The translations under genes were made by a program, and so were the position numbers. DNA of 64,000 bases from Sphingomonas sp. LHG3406-1 (GTDB lineage Bacteria > Pseudomonadota > Alphaproteobacteria > Sphingomonadales > Sphingomonadaceae), in contig NZ_CP069128.1 of NCBI RefSeq assembly GCF_029637485.1, positions 682,001-746,000 of the forward strand, in the 5' to 3' direction. Below the pieces are notes generated by a model that was given only the letters and a program-made list of their open reading frames with translations, did no database searches and was not told where the DNA came from. Below are positions 17,141 through 27,688 of this stretch, one piece after another. Within the stretch, counting starts at the first letter, position 1, and every line of letters starts with the position of its first letter.

Positions 17141-17605
17141 TCAGGTTCCGAGCCAAGCTTGCCATGAGCGCGCAAGTTCTTCCGCTTCCGTGACCGAGCG
17201 GCAGGCGACGAATAGGGTGTCGTCGCCGCTGATGGTCCCAGCGACAGCCTCGAGCGCGGCGGCATCGAGGGCGACTCCGACCAGATGGGCGGAGCCGGGC
17301 GGGGTCTTCAGCACGACAAGACTCGCCGCCGGCTCGATTGCCCGCACCCATTCGGCGAACAGGCGGCGAAGGCGCATCTCGCCGGCAGGAACCGCGTCAA
17401 GCTGCTCGGAAAGAGCATAACGCGTCTCGCCGCCACGGCGGATCTTGACTGCGCCAAGCTGGTCCAGGTCGCGGCTGACGGTCGCCTGGGTGACCTCATG
17501 ACCGGCCTCTCGCAAGGCGGCGACGAGTTCGTCCTGGCGGGTGAGGACATGTCGTCGGAGCAGGTCGGCAAGCGCCGCCAGACGTCGGTTGCGAGCATCG
17601 GTCAT
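17141..17605 (-). CDS. argR: Arginine repressor ArgR
   Basis: A 154-residue ArgR with the N-terminal winged helix (residues 5-70; the recognition region contains EVTQATVSRDLDQLGAVKI) and the C-terminal hexamerisation/arginine-binding domain ending in GDDTLFVAC. ATG 17605 is chosen; the frame is open to 17734 without family features. It is divergent from argC, with inverted-repeat operator candidates in the 57 bases between. Likely represses the arg operon and itself when arginine is plentiful. Confidence 0.95.
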   Translation of the reverse strand: MTDARNRRLAALADLLRRHVLTRQDELVAALREAGHEVTQATVSRDLDQLGAVKIRRGGETRYALSEQLDAVPAGEMRLRRLFAEWVRAIEPAASLVVLKTPPGSAHLVGVALDAAALEAVAGTISGDDTLFVACRSVTEAEELARSWQAWLGT

Positions 17606-17614
17606 GCGTGATTT

Positions 17615-17640
17615 ATGCACGAACTTGCATGTGGATGCAA
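17615..17640. promoter_or_regulatory. candidate ARG boxes between argR and argC
   Basis: TTGCATGTGGATGCAA at 17625-17640 is a perfect 6-4-6 inverted repeat. A further half-site ATGCA (17615-17619) pairs with TGCAT at 17626-17630. The position between divergent argR and argC makes these the best ArgR operator candidates, although the core differs from the enterobacterial TGAAT/ATTCA half-sites. Confidence 0.6.
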
Positions 17641-17662
17641 ACAGGACCATAGCCGCCCTCCC

Positions 17663-18679
17663 ATGATTCGAAGCGCCATCCTTGGAGCCTCCGGCTATGT
17701 CGGCGGCGAGCTGATCCGGCTCCTTTCCCGCCATCCGGGCATCAACGCCGTGCGGCTATTCGGCGACAGCCAGGCCGGGCAACCGCTTGGCGCAGTCCAT
17801 CCGCATATTGGGGGCTCTCTCGGCGCGCTCGAGGTCGAGCGCTTTACCCTGAATGCGCTGGACGGCATCGACCTGGTGTTCGCGGCTCTTCCCCATGGTA
17901 AGAGCCAGAAGTGGGCGGAGGCGATCCTCGCGACGGGTGCAAAGCTGGTCGATCTCGGCGCGGATTTCCGGCTGCATGACGCCAAGGTTTATGCACAATG
18001 GTATGGCGAGGCGCATGAGGCCCCTCACCTGCTCGACCGCTTCATCTATGGCATTCCCGAGCTTCACCGCGACGCCATCCGTGGCGCCCAGGCGGTGGCG
18101 GCGGCGGGCTGCTATCCGACCGCGGCGATCCTCGCTTGCAAGCCGCTCGTCGATGCCGGCCTGATCGATCCCGCCAGCCTGATCGTCGATGCGGCGAGTG
18201 GGGTCAGCGGAGCGGGCCGGGCGATCAAGGAAGGCACGGCCTTCAACACCGTCGACGGAAGTTTCGCGGCTTATGGCCTCCTCACGCATCGCCACACGGC
18301 AGAAATGGAGCAGGCGCTCGGCGCAACCTTGCTTTTCACACCGCACCTGCTGCCGACGGCCCGCGGCATCCTCGCCACCTGCTATGCGACGGCGACCCGC
18401 CCGATGGACGCGGGTGAGCCGCTGGCCGCGCTCAAAGCCGCTTATGTCGACGAGCCGTTCGTTCGGGTCAGCGACGATCCTCCGGCGACCAAGTGGGTGG
18501 CGGGGAGCAACGGCGCCGTGGTCACTGCCCGCTACGACGCGCGGACCGGCCGCGTGCTCGCGCTCTCGGCGATCGACAATCTCGGCAAGGGCGCGGCCGG
18601 CCAGATGATCCAATGCGCCAACCTTATGTTCGGCCTGGACGAGGCTACGGGCCTGTCGGCGGAAGGAGTGTTTCCATGA
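17663..18679 (+). CDS. argC: N-acetyl-gamma-glutamyl-phosphate reductase
   Basis: 338 residues. It reduces N-acetylglutamyl phosphate to the semialdehyde, third step of arginine synthesis. N-terminal nucleotide-binding GASGYVGGEL is at residues 8-16 and the catalytic Cys150 lies in AAGCYPTA. The C-terminal NLGKGAAGQMIQ is conserved. ATG 17663 is the conserved start; the frame is open upstream to 17615 across the operator. First gene of argCJBFG, overlapping argJ by four bases. Confidence 0.97.
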   Translation: MIRSAILGASGYVGGELIRLLSRHPGINAVRLFGDSQAGQPLGAVHPHIGGSLGALEVERFTLNALDGIDLVFAALPHGKSQKWAEAILATGAKLVDLGADFRLHDAKVYAQWYGEAHEAPHLLDRFIYGIPELHRDAIRGAQAVAAAGCYPTAAILACKPLVDAGLIDPASLIVDAASGVSGAGRAIKEGTAFNTVDGSFAAYGLLTHRHTAEMEQALGATLLFTPHLLPTARGILATCYATATRPMDAGEPLAALKAAYVDEPFVRVSDDPPATKWVAGSNGAVVTARYDARTGRVLALSAIDNLGKGAAGQMIQCANLMFGLDEATGLSAEGVFP

Positions 18680-19839
18680 GCGTCACCGCACCCCGGGGCT
18701 TCGTCGCCGCCGGACTCCATGCCGGCATCAAGAAGTCGCGCCCCGACATGGCCCTTCTCGCGACCGAGGACCGCGTGGCCGTCACCTGCGCCGCGGTGTT
18801 CACCCAGAACAAATTCTGTGCGCCGCCGGTGCAACTCGACCGTGCACTGCTCGAGGCGAGCGGCCGCAAGGCTGCGGCGGTGGTCGTCAACAGCGGCAAC
18901 GCCAATGCCGGGACCGGCGCGGCCGGGCTTGCCGATGCGCAGGCGATGGGCGCGGCGACAGCCGAAGCGCTCGGCATCGGGCCGGGCGACGTGCTGGTCT
19001 GCTCGACCGGGATCATCGGCACGCCGCTGCCGATGGACGTCATCCTGCCGGCCATTCCGAAGCTTGGCGCCGGGCTGTCGGTCGAAGGCGGCGCGGAGGC
19101 GGCGAAAGGCATCCTCACCACCGACACGCAAGCAAAGGAAGTCGTGGTCCGCGGCGACGGCTGGACGATCGGCGGCATGGCCAAGGGCTGCGGCATGATC
19201 GCGCCCAACATGGCGACCATGCTTGCGTTCCTGACGACGGATGCCGACGTTCCGCACGAAGCGCTGCAGGCCATGCTCAAGGCGGCGAGCGACGCAACCT
19301 TCAACACGCTCAACGTCGATGGCGCGACGTCCACCAATGACATGGCGATGCTGTTCGCCAGCGGCCGCAAGGGTGCGCCATCCGACCTCGACGGCTTCGG
19401 ACGTGCGCTGGAAGACGCGTGCCGCCTGCTGACGCTCAAGATGGCGCATGACGCCGAGGGCATGACCCGCCTCGCCCACCTCCACGTCACCGGCGCCGCG
19501 AACGATGCCGAGGCGCGCATTGCGGCCAGGAACATTGCCGAGAACAACCTCGTCAAGTGCAGCTGGTATGGCGCCGATCCCTATTGGGGCCGGCTGCTGG
19601 CCGCCGCCGGTTCGGCCGGAGTGGCACTTGACGTCGACAAGTCGTTCGTCAGCTATGGCGGAATCAGGGTCGCGCAAGGCGGCACGAACCTCGCCCATGA
19701 CGCGCAGGCGCTGACCGAGCATATGCTTGGAACCGAGTTCCAGATCGAAGTGCACCTCGGCGCCGGCAGCGGCGAAGCGCGGGTCATCGGCGTCGACCTC
19801 GGCCCCGGCTACATCAAAGAAAATAGCGTGACCTCATGA
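18676..19839 (+). CDS. argJ: Bifunctional ornithine acetyltransferase / N-acetylglutamate synthase
   Basis: 387 residues. ArgJ recycles the acetyl group from N-acetylornithine to glutamate. The precursor cleaves itself before the nucleophile Thr181 in the MATML motif, giving alpha and beta chains. The usual VNSGNANA, CSTGIIG and C-terminal sequence are present. Its presence implies the cyclic arginine route; whether it is mono- or bifunctional cannot be read from sequence. The start overlaps the argC stop (ATGA) and the stop overlaps argB. Confidence 0.97.
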   Translation: MSVTAPRGFVAAGLHAGIKKSRPDMALLATEDRVAVTCAAVFTQNKFCAPPVQLDRALLEASGRKAAAVVVNSGNANAGTGAAGLADAQAMGAATAEALGIGPGDVLVCSTGIIGTPLPMDVILPAIPKLGAGLSVEGGAEAAKGILTTDTQAKEVVVRGDGWTIGGMAKGCGMIAPNMATMLAFLTTDADVPHEALQAMLKAASDATFNTLNVDGATSTNDMAMLFASGRKGAPSDLDGFGRALEDACRLLTLKMAHDAEGMTRLAHLHVTGAANDAEARIAARNIAENNLVKCSWYGADPYWGRLLAAAGSAGVALDVDKSFVSYGGIRVAQGGTNLAHDAQALTEHMLGTEFQIEVHLGAGSGEARVIGVDLGPGYIKENSVTS

Positions 19840-20774
19840 GCGAGATCCTGTCCCTTGACGTGCCGGCGACGGCAACCAGCCATGGCGAAGGGCTTGCGAC
19901 AAGCCTGGTGACGCCGTCGGGCACGGCCGAGATCCTGGTCGAGGCGCTGCCCTACATCCAGAAGTTCGCCGGCAAGTCGGTGGTGGTAAAGCTGGGCGGC
20001 GCGGCCATCGATCCCGAAAGCGACCGCGCGCTGGCGCAGGACGTGCTGCTGCTCCGCTCGGTCGGGGTGCGCTGCGTGCTGGTGCACGGCGGCGGGCCGC
20101 AGGTCGATGCGATGCTGCGGCGGGTGGGCAAGGAGCCGCATTTCCAGAACGGCCTGCGCGTGACGGACGCGGAGACACTCGAGATCGTCCGCATGGTGCT
20201 GGTCGGCAAGATCAACCGCGACCTCGTCGCCACCATAAACGGCGAGGCCGGTAGCGAGCCGGTGGCGCTCGGCGTCTCGGGCGAGGACGCCGGTCTGCTC
20301 AAGGTCACGCAGCGCGACGCGGCGCTGGGTTTCGTCGGCGACGTCACCGAAGTGCGGGCCGAGCATCTTCTGAAACTGCTCGACGGGGGCATGGTGCCGG
20401 TCGTCTCGACCATCGGCGCGGACGACACGGGGCAGCCGTTCAACGTCAACGCCGACGAGGCGGCCAAGGCCATCGCCATTGCCATGGGCGCGGAGAAGAT
20501 CGTCTACCTCACCGCCGCTCCGGGCCTGCTCGAGGATGCCAGCGACGAAACCAGCCTGGTTCCGCGCCTGACCGCCGCCGAATTGCGCGACCGGATCGCG
20601 CATGACAGTGTTGGCGGGGGCATGATCCCCAAGCTCACTGCCTGCCTCGAAGCGGTTGAGGGCGGCGTGCCTTACGCCCACATCATCGACGGACGCGTGC
20701 CGCACGCCTTGCTGATCGAGCTGCTGACCCGGCACGGCATCGGAACCATGATCCAGGCGGAGAAGAGCTGGTGA
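19836..20774 (+). CDS. argB: Acetylglutamate kinase
   Basis: 312 residues. It phosphorylates N-acetylglutamate, second step and usual feedback point of the cyclic pathway. VVKLGGAAID, LVHGGGPQVD and the C-terminal GGGMIPKL are the amino-acid-kinase motifs. The start overlaps argJ by four bases and the end overlaps argF by four bases. An N-terminal extension of about 20 residues before the kinase core is compatible with arginine-sensitive enzymes. Confidence 0.97.
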   Translation: MSEILSLDVPATATSHGEGLATSLVTPSGTAEILVEALPYIQKFAGKSVVVKLGGAAIDPESDRALAQDVLLLRSVGVRCVLVHGGGPQVDAMLRRVGKEPHFQNGLRVTDAETLEIVRMVLVGKINRDLVATINGEAGSEPVALGVSGEDAGLLKVTQRDAALGFVGDVTEVRAEHLLKLLDGGMVPVVSTIGADDTGQPFNVNADEAAKAIAIAMGAEKIVYLTAAPGLLEDASDETSLVPRLTAAELRDRIAHDSVGGGMIPKLTACLEAVEGGVPYAHIIDGRVPHALLIELLTRHGIGTMIQAEKSW

Positions 20775-21631
20775 AGCACCTCCTGACACTCGCCGACCTG
20801 TCCCGCGCAGATATCGAGGCGATGCTTGCGCTGGCCGAGGCGCCTCCTGCCCCGCTTCTCGCAGGCAAGGGTGCGGCACTCTATTTCGAGAAGCCGAGCG
20901 CGCGGACGCGCAATTCGATGGAACTGGCGGTTCACCAGCTCGGCGGGCACCCAATCTATCTGACGGCCGGCGAACTCGGCATCGGCACGCGCGAGAGCGT
21001 CGAGGACGTCGCCCGTACGCTGGCCTGCTATCACGGTGTGATCTGCGCGCGGGTGTTCGACCATGGCTTGCTGCAGGCGCTGGCGGCGGCGAGCCCGGTG
21101 CCGGTGGTGAACATGCTGTCGGGCACCGACCACCCGCTTCAGGGCCTCGCCGACCTCCTCACCATTCGCCAGCTGTGCAGGCGGATCAAGGGTGTGAACG
21201 TCGCCTATGTCGGCGACGGCGACAACAATGTCGCGCGCAGCCTGGCGCATGGATGCGCAGCGCTGGGCGCCGAACTGACCATCGTCGCGCCTGAAGGTTA
21301 CCAGCTGACGGATGCGCCAGAGGGTGTCGTCCAGACCGCCGATCTGACGGCAGTGGCCGGCGCGGATATCGTCTACAGCGACGTGTTCGTATCGATGGGC
21401 CAGGACAGCGAGACCGAGCGGCGGATGGTCGACCTTGCCACCTACCAGGTCAATGAGACGCTGATGCCACATGCGCCGGACGCCTGGTTCCTCCACTGCC
21501 TCCCCGCCCGACGCGGCGAGGAAGTGACCGCAGGCGTGATCGATGGGCCGAAGAGCGCCATCTGGCGCCAGGCCGAAAACCGGATGCACACGGCGCGCGG
21601 CGCGCTGATGTGGCTTTTGCAGCAGGACTGA
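20771..21631 (+). CDS. argF: Ornithine carbamoyltransferase
   Basis: 286 residues, slightly short for the family (about 300-330). It converts ornithine and carbamoyl phosphate to citrulline. The carbamoyl-phosphate loop reads SARTR (residues 43-47) instead of the commoner STRTR, and the HPCQ motif reads HPLQ (121-124). The ornithine motif HCLPARRGEEV starts at 242. The start GTG overlaps argB. The variations suggest a divergent clade rather than loss of function, since all main motifs remain in place. Confidence 0.93.
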   Translation: MKHLLTLADLSRADIEAMLALAEAPPAPLLAGKGAALYFEKPSARTRNSMELAVHQLGGHPIYLTAGELGIGTRESVEDVARTLACYHGVICARVFDHGLLQALAAASPVPVVNMLSGTDHPLQGLADLLTIRQLCRRIKGVNVAYVGDGDNNVARSLAHGCAALGAELTIVAPEGYQLTDAPEGVVQTADLTAVAGADIVYSDVFVSMGQDSETERRMVDLATYQVNETLMPHAPDAWFLHCLPARRGEEVTAGVIDGPKSAIWRQAENRMHTARGALMWLLQQD

Positions 21632-21637
21632 AGAAAC

Positions 21638-22849
<1,212 letters not shown>

Positions 22850-22864
<15 letters not shown>

Positions 22865-24235
22865 AGCCTTCCAGCGCGCGACCTGCTCGCGAACTCGGAC
22901 CGGCGCGGTGCCGCCGTGGCTGGTCCGGCTGTTCACCGACGCTTCGACACTCAGCACGTCGTAGACGCGATCGTCGATACGGCCGTCAATTGCCTGCAAG
23001 GTCTCGAGCGACAGGTCGGCGAGGTCGCAGCCCGCGTCCTCGGCCGCCTTCACCGCGCGGCCGGTGATGTGATGCGCCTCGCGGAACGGGACGCCCGCCT
23101 CGCGGACCAGCCAGTCGGCGAGGTCGGTGGCGGTGGCGAAGCCCTGCGCCGCCACCTCGCGCATCCGCTCCGGCCTGAACGTCGCGCTCTCCACGCTGCC
23201 GGCCAGCGCCGCAAGGCTCAGCGCAAGCAGGTCATGCGCCTCGAAGGTCGGCGCCTTGTCGTCCTGCATGTCCTTGGAATAAGCGAGCGGCAGGCCCTTC
23301 ATGGTGATCATCAGCCCGGTAAACAGGCCGACGATCCGGCCTGCATGGCCGCGGACCAGCTCCGCCGCATCTGGATTGCGCTTCTGCGGCATGATCGAGC
23401 TTCCGGTCGACCATTGGTCGGACAGCTGGACGAAGCCGAACGGCGGGCTCGCCCAGTTGATCAGCTCTTCCGCCAGCCGCGACAGGTGGAGGCTGCACTG
23501 CGCCGCGGCGGCGAGATAGTCGAGCGCGAAGTCGCGATCGGACACGCTGTCGAGGCTGTTGGCGGTCGGCCGCTCGAAGCCGAGCGCGTTGGCGGTCGCC
23601 TCGCGGTCGATCGGAAAGCCGGTGCCGGCGAGCGCCGCTGCGCCCAAGGGGCACTCCCCTGCCCGCTCGTCGGCGGCGAAGAACCGCGACACATCGCGCT
23701 GCAGCATCTCGACATAAGCGAGGAGGTGATGGCCGAGAGTCACCGGCTGCGCGACCTGAAGGTGCGTGAAGCCCGGCATGATCGTTTCCGCATGCTCTTG
23801 CGCCCGCGCGATCAGCACCGACTGTAACCTGACGATCGCCTCGGCAGCTTCCCGGCAGGCACCGCGCACCCACAGCCGGAAGTCGGTTGCGACCTGGTCG
23901 TTGCGTGACCGCGCGGTGTGGAGGCGGCCTGCAGCCGGGCCGATCAACTCGGCAAGGCGGGTCTCGACCGCCATGTGGATATCCTCGAGGGCGAGCTCGA
24001 TAGGAGGGCCGTCGCGCTCGAACTCTGCCTCGATCGTGTCGAGCCCTGCCAGGATCGCCGCCGCATCCTCAGCCCCGATGATCCCCGTATCGCGCAGCAT
24101 GGCGGCATGAGCGCGCGAGCCGGCGAGATCCTCACGCCACATGCGGCCGTCGACGGGAAGCGAGGCGTTGATCGCCTGCATGACCTCGGATGGCCCCGCG
24201 ACGAAGCGTCCGCCCCACATCTTATTGCTGCTCAT
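22850..24235 (-). CDS. argH: Argininosuccinate lyase
   Basis: 461 residues. It splits argininosuccinate into arginine and fumarate, the last step. Family signature [11 protein letters not shown] is at residues 278-288, with MWGGRF at the start and TARSRNDQ. Unusually for an arg cluster it is on the opposite strand and converges with argG, so it needs its own promoter in or near the 39 bases before the sensor-kinase stop. Confidence 0.97.
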
Positions 24236-24274
24236 GAAGCGGGGTATAGAGCGCAGGGCTGTACTTTCCAGCCG

Positions 24275-27200
24275 TCAGCCGGTGGTCACCTTGTCCAGCG
24301 CCGACGCCAGCTCCGCCTGGCGGAACGGCTTGCTGAGGTGAGGGAATGCCGGTGAAAGGCTGTCGAGGTCGGCATAGCCCGACACGACCAGCACTGGCAG
24401 CTCGGGAAACCTCTCACGCAACTGGACGGCGAGATCGGTGCCGCTGAGCCCCGGCATCAGCTGGTCGGTCACCAGTATTTCTGGACGCAGCCCATCGGCG
24501 ACCAGCTTCGCCGCCGCTTCGCCGCTCTCGGCCTCGACCACCTGATAGCCGAGGTCGGTCAGCATCTCGGCGGTGGAGGTTCGGACCAGTTCCTCGTCGT
24601 CCACCAGCAGGGCCGTGCCGGCTCCCTGCCGTTCCGCTTCGAACAAGCGACTGTCTCCCGACGAAACCGAGCCGCTTGCGACCGGGAGCCACAGTTCGAT
24701 GGTGGTGCCGACGCTGATGGCACTGCGGATGTCGAGCGCGCCGCCGAGCTGCGCTGCAAGCCCGTGGACCATGGACAGACCAAGGCCGGTGCCCTTGCCG
24801 ATTCCCTTGGTCGAGAAAAAGGGCTCGATGGCACGGCGGCGGGTCAGCTCGTCCATGCCGACGCCGGTGTCGCTCACGCTCAGCACCACGTGCGGCTTGT
24901 CGGACAGCCCTAGCTTGCGGCTGCCGGCAATATCCCCGTGACGGGCGGCGATGGTCAGCGTGCCGCCGTCCGGCATGGCGTCCCGGGCGTTCACGCTGAG
25001 GTTGAGGAGCGCCATCTCGAGCTGGTTGCCGTCGGCCAGCGCGGGCGCGAGGTTTTCGGCTACCTCCGTCATCACCCGCACCCGCGGACCCGACGTGGAG
25101 TCAATCAGCTCGCTCATCTCGGTGACGACTCGGCGCACGTCGATCGCGCGGGGCTGGAGCGGCTGCCGCCGGGCGAAGGCAAGCAGGCGCTGGACCAGCA
25201 GGCGCGCCTTCTCGGCCGAGGCGAGCGCTCCCTCTACCAACCGCCCGGTACGGGCGTCGAACACCTGCTTACGTTGGAGCAGGTTAAGGCTGCCGATGAT
25301 CGGAGTCAGAAGATTGTTGAAGTCATGCGCCACGCCGCCGGTCAGTTGGCCCATTGCCTCCAGCTTCTGGCTCTGGCGTAGCGCCTCCTGTGCAGCCTCT
25401 CGCTCGGCGATGACCCGCTCCACCTCCCGCTCCAGCCCCTCGGTAAGCTGCTTCTCCCGGTCGATGTCGATCGAAGCGACCACCCCGCCGGTGATCCTGC
25501 CCGAACGGCTGCGAATGGGTGCCGCGACGTAGCGCAGCCAGCGCAAGCTGCCGTCGGCCCGCTGGATGCGGCATTCCAGCTCGGCCTTGGTCTCACCCTT
25601 GAGCGCCCGGGCGAGCGGATATTCCTCGCTTTCCACCTGCCGGCCATCGGCATGGAAGGCGACGTAATCGTCCTTGTAGTCGGCGACGCTGCTGCTTTCG
25701 AGGATCTCCTGGCCAAGGAAGTCAACGATTTGCTCGTTGGCGCCGGTAAGGCGTCCATCCGCATCGGCGAACATGAGCCCGACCGGCACCGCCTCGATGA
25801 TCGCGCGAAGACGCCCCTCGCTCGACTGCAGCGCGCGCTCCGCGTCGATGCGGTCGTCGATGTCGGTGCAGGTGCCCATCCAGCGCACGATCTCGCCGGC
25901 TTCGTTACGGATCGGCAACGCGCGGCCGAGCACCCAGCGATAGCTTCCGTCGTTATGCCGAAGCCGATATTCGATCTCGTACGGCCCGCCAGTCTGGAGT
26001 GATGCGTTCCAGCGCTCCCAGGCGCGCGGCTGGTCGTCCGGGTGGAACATGCCGCTCCAGCCTGCTCCATCCGTTGATCCGAGCGGCGTCCCGGTGAATT
26101 CGTACCAACGGTCGTTGTAGAAGTCGTGGAAGCCGTCGGCCCTCGTCGACCAGACCATCTGCGGGATGGCGTTGAGGCGCAGTCGCATCTCCCGCTCGCT
26201 ACGGCGAAGAGCTTGCTCGCGCTCAATTCGATCGGTCACGTCGCTGAACAGGATGGCGACGTTGCGCTCCTCCGGGGCGCCGATCTGAAAGGCATACACT
26301 TCGAACCAGCGGCCCATTGGCTCTGCATGATCGATGAAGCGCGTCGAAATGCCAGTCCGGGCGACCTCACCATAGCGATCGAACCAGCTTTGCTCGAGAC
26401 CCGGCACGGCCTCACGGACGGAGCGGTGGAGCACGTCCTGGTCGAGCCCGGTGTGGCGGGTGAAGGCGGGGTTCAGTTCGGTAAACCGGTAGTCGCTGGG
26501 TCGTCCTTCATCGTCGAACGACACCTGGATGGTGCAGAAGCCCTGCTCCATCGATTCGAACAAGGCCCGGTAGCGTTCCTCGCTGGAACGAAGGGCCGCC
26601 TCCGCCTCCTTCCGGGCGCGATGATCCTCGACGACCGGAATGAAGAACAGAATCTTGCCGTTCTCATCGCGCTGCGCAGCAACCGTCAGAGTCACCCAGA
26701 TGTCGCTGCCGTCCGGCGCGATGTAGCGCTTCTCCATCGAATAGCTGTCGATCTCGCCGCGGAGCATCGCATCGACCTTGGCGGCGTCCGCCTCGACATC
26801 GTCCGGATGGGTGATGTGTTTCCACCCGTTGCCAAGCAGTTCTTCGCGCGAACGCTGGAGGATCTCGCAGTAGCGGTCGTTGATTTCGAGGAACGGCCCG
26901 TCCGGTGAGACGCGGGCGACGCCTACGCCAGCCTGCTCGAAGACGGCACGATAACGCGCTTCAGCGGCAGCAACTTCTTGGGCCGCTATTCTCGATGCAT
27001 GAATGTCGGTGCAAGTACCGACCCACATCTCGCGACCGTTTTCATCCGTCGACGGAATGCGCAGCGCACGAGAGGCAATCCACCGCCACTCGCCGTCGTG
27101 ACGGCGGAACCGGTACTCAACCTCGTAGGCGGTGCCGGTGGTCACCGCCCTCTGCCACGCATCCCATGCTGTCCGAACGTCGTCAGGGTGAAGGATGCTA

Positions 27201-27688
27201 GTCCAGCCAGTCCCGAGCAATTCTTCCTTCGGCAAGCCGGAGAAGGCGGCGAAGGTCTCGTTGACGTAGCTGTTCCCGCCCTCGGCGGTGGTGATGAACA
27301 GCATGCCCGGCAAGGCTTCGGCGAGCGTCCGGAACTGGGCTTCCGACTGCGCAAGGGCCCGCTCGGCGGCTTTCTCGGCGGTGACCTCCTCGGCCGAGAT
27401 GGCGACCGAGCTGATGGTGCCGTCGGCATCGCGCACCGGAAGCATGTTCTCTCGCCAGGTCCGCATGACGCCGGGTAACGCAGGCGTATCGCCGGTAATC
27501 TCCACCCCCCGCACTTCCTCGCCGCCGAGCACTCGCCGGAGCGCTTCCTCCAGCTGATCCGCGAGGTTCGGAAGTATCTCGCGTACGGTGCGACCGACAT
27601 GATCGGCGGCGGACAGGCCGTTGATTCCGGCAAGAAGGTCATTGATCCGGACATAGCGAAAGTCGCGATCGATGACGGTCAGGCCGAA
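24275..27688 (-). CDS. PAS hybrid sensor histidine kinase, C-terminal part after frameshift
   Basis: Reading from the frameshift near 27688 there are about six PAS domains (the first starts at GLTVIDRDFRYV). A HisKA domain follows, with the phospho-acceptor His in GGVAHDFNNLL, then HATPase_c (N box NLSVNARDAM, DTGVGM, FFSTKGIGKGTGLGLS). A receiver domain ends the protein, with phospho-acceptor Asp in VTDQLMP. The frame is open to 27859, but the first 58 codons there are an out-of-frame read of the upstream domain. The piece directly continues the PAS sequence of the gene part at 27639-29399. It could work on its own only if translation restarts. Signal and output partner unknown. Confidence 0.8.
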   Translation of the reverse strand, partial: FGLTVIDRDFRYVRINDLLAGINGLSAADHVGRTVREILPNLADQLEEALRRVLGGEEVRGVEITGDTPALPGVMRTWRENMLPVRDADGTISSVAISAEEVTAEKAAERALAQSEAQFRTLAEALPGMLFITTAEGGNSYVNETFAAFSGLPKEELLGTGWTSILHPDDVRTAWDAWQRAVTTGTAYEVEYRFRRHDGEWRWIASRALRIPSTDENGREMWVGTCTDIHASRIAAQEVAAAEARYRAVFEQAGVGVARVSPDGPFLEINDRYCEILQRSREELLGNGWKHITHPDDVEADAAKVDAMLRGEIDSYSMEKRYIAPDGSDIWVTLTVAAQRDENGKILFFIPVVEDHRARKEAEAALRSSEERYRALFESMEQGFCTIQVSFDDEGRPSDYRFTELNPAFTRHTGLDQDVLHRSVREAVPGLEQSWFDRYGEVARTGISTRFIDHAEPMGRWFEVYAFQIGAPEERNVAILFSDVTDRIEREQALRRSEREMRLRLNAIPQMVWSTRADGFHDFYNDRWYEFTGTPLGSTDGAGWSGMFHPDDQPRAWERWNASLQTGGPYEIEYRLRHNDGSYRWVLGRALPIRNEAGEIVRWMGTCTDIDDRIDAERALQSSEGRLRAIIEAVPVGLMFADADGRLTGANEQIVDFLGQEILESSSVADYKDDYVAFHADGRQVESEEYPLARALKGETKAELECRIQRADGSLRWLRYVAAPIRSRSGRITGGVVASIDIDREKQLTEGLEREVERVIAEREAAQEALRQSQKLEAMGQLTGGVAHDFNNLLTPIIGSLNLLQRKQVFDARTGRLVEGALASAEKARLLVQRLLAFARRQPLQPRAIDVRRVVTEMSELIDSTSGPRVRVMTEVAENLAPALADGNQLEMALLNLSVNARDAMPDGGTLTIAARHGDIAGSRKLGLSDKPHVVLSVSDTGVGMDELTRRRAIEPFFSTKGIGKGTGLGLSMVHGLAAQLGGALDIRSAISVGTTIELWLPVASGSVSSGDSRLFEAERQGAGTALLVDDEELVRTSTAEMLTDLGYQVVEAESGEAAAKLVADGLRPEILVTDQLMPGLSGTDLAVQLRERFPELPVLVVSGYADLDSLSPAFPHLSKPFRQAELASALDKVTTG

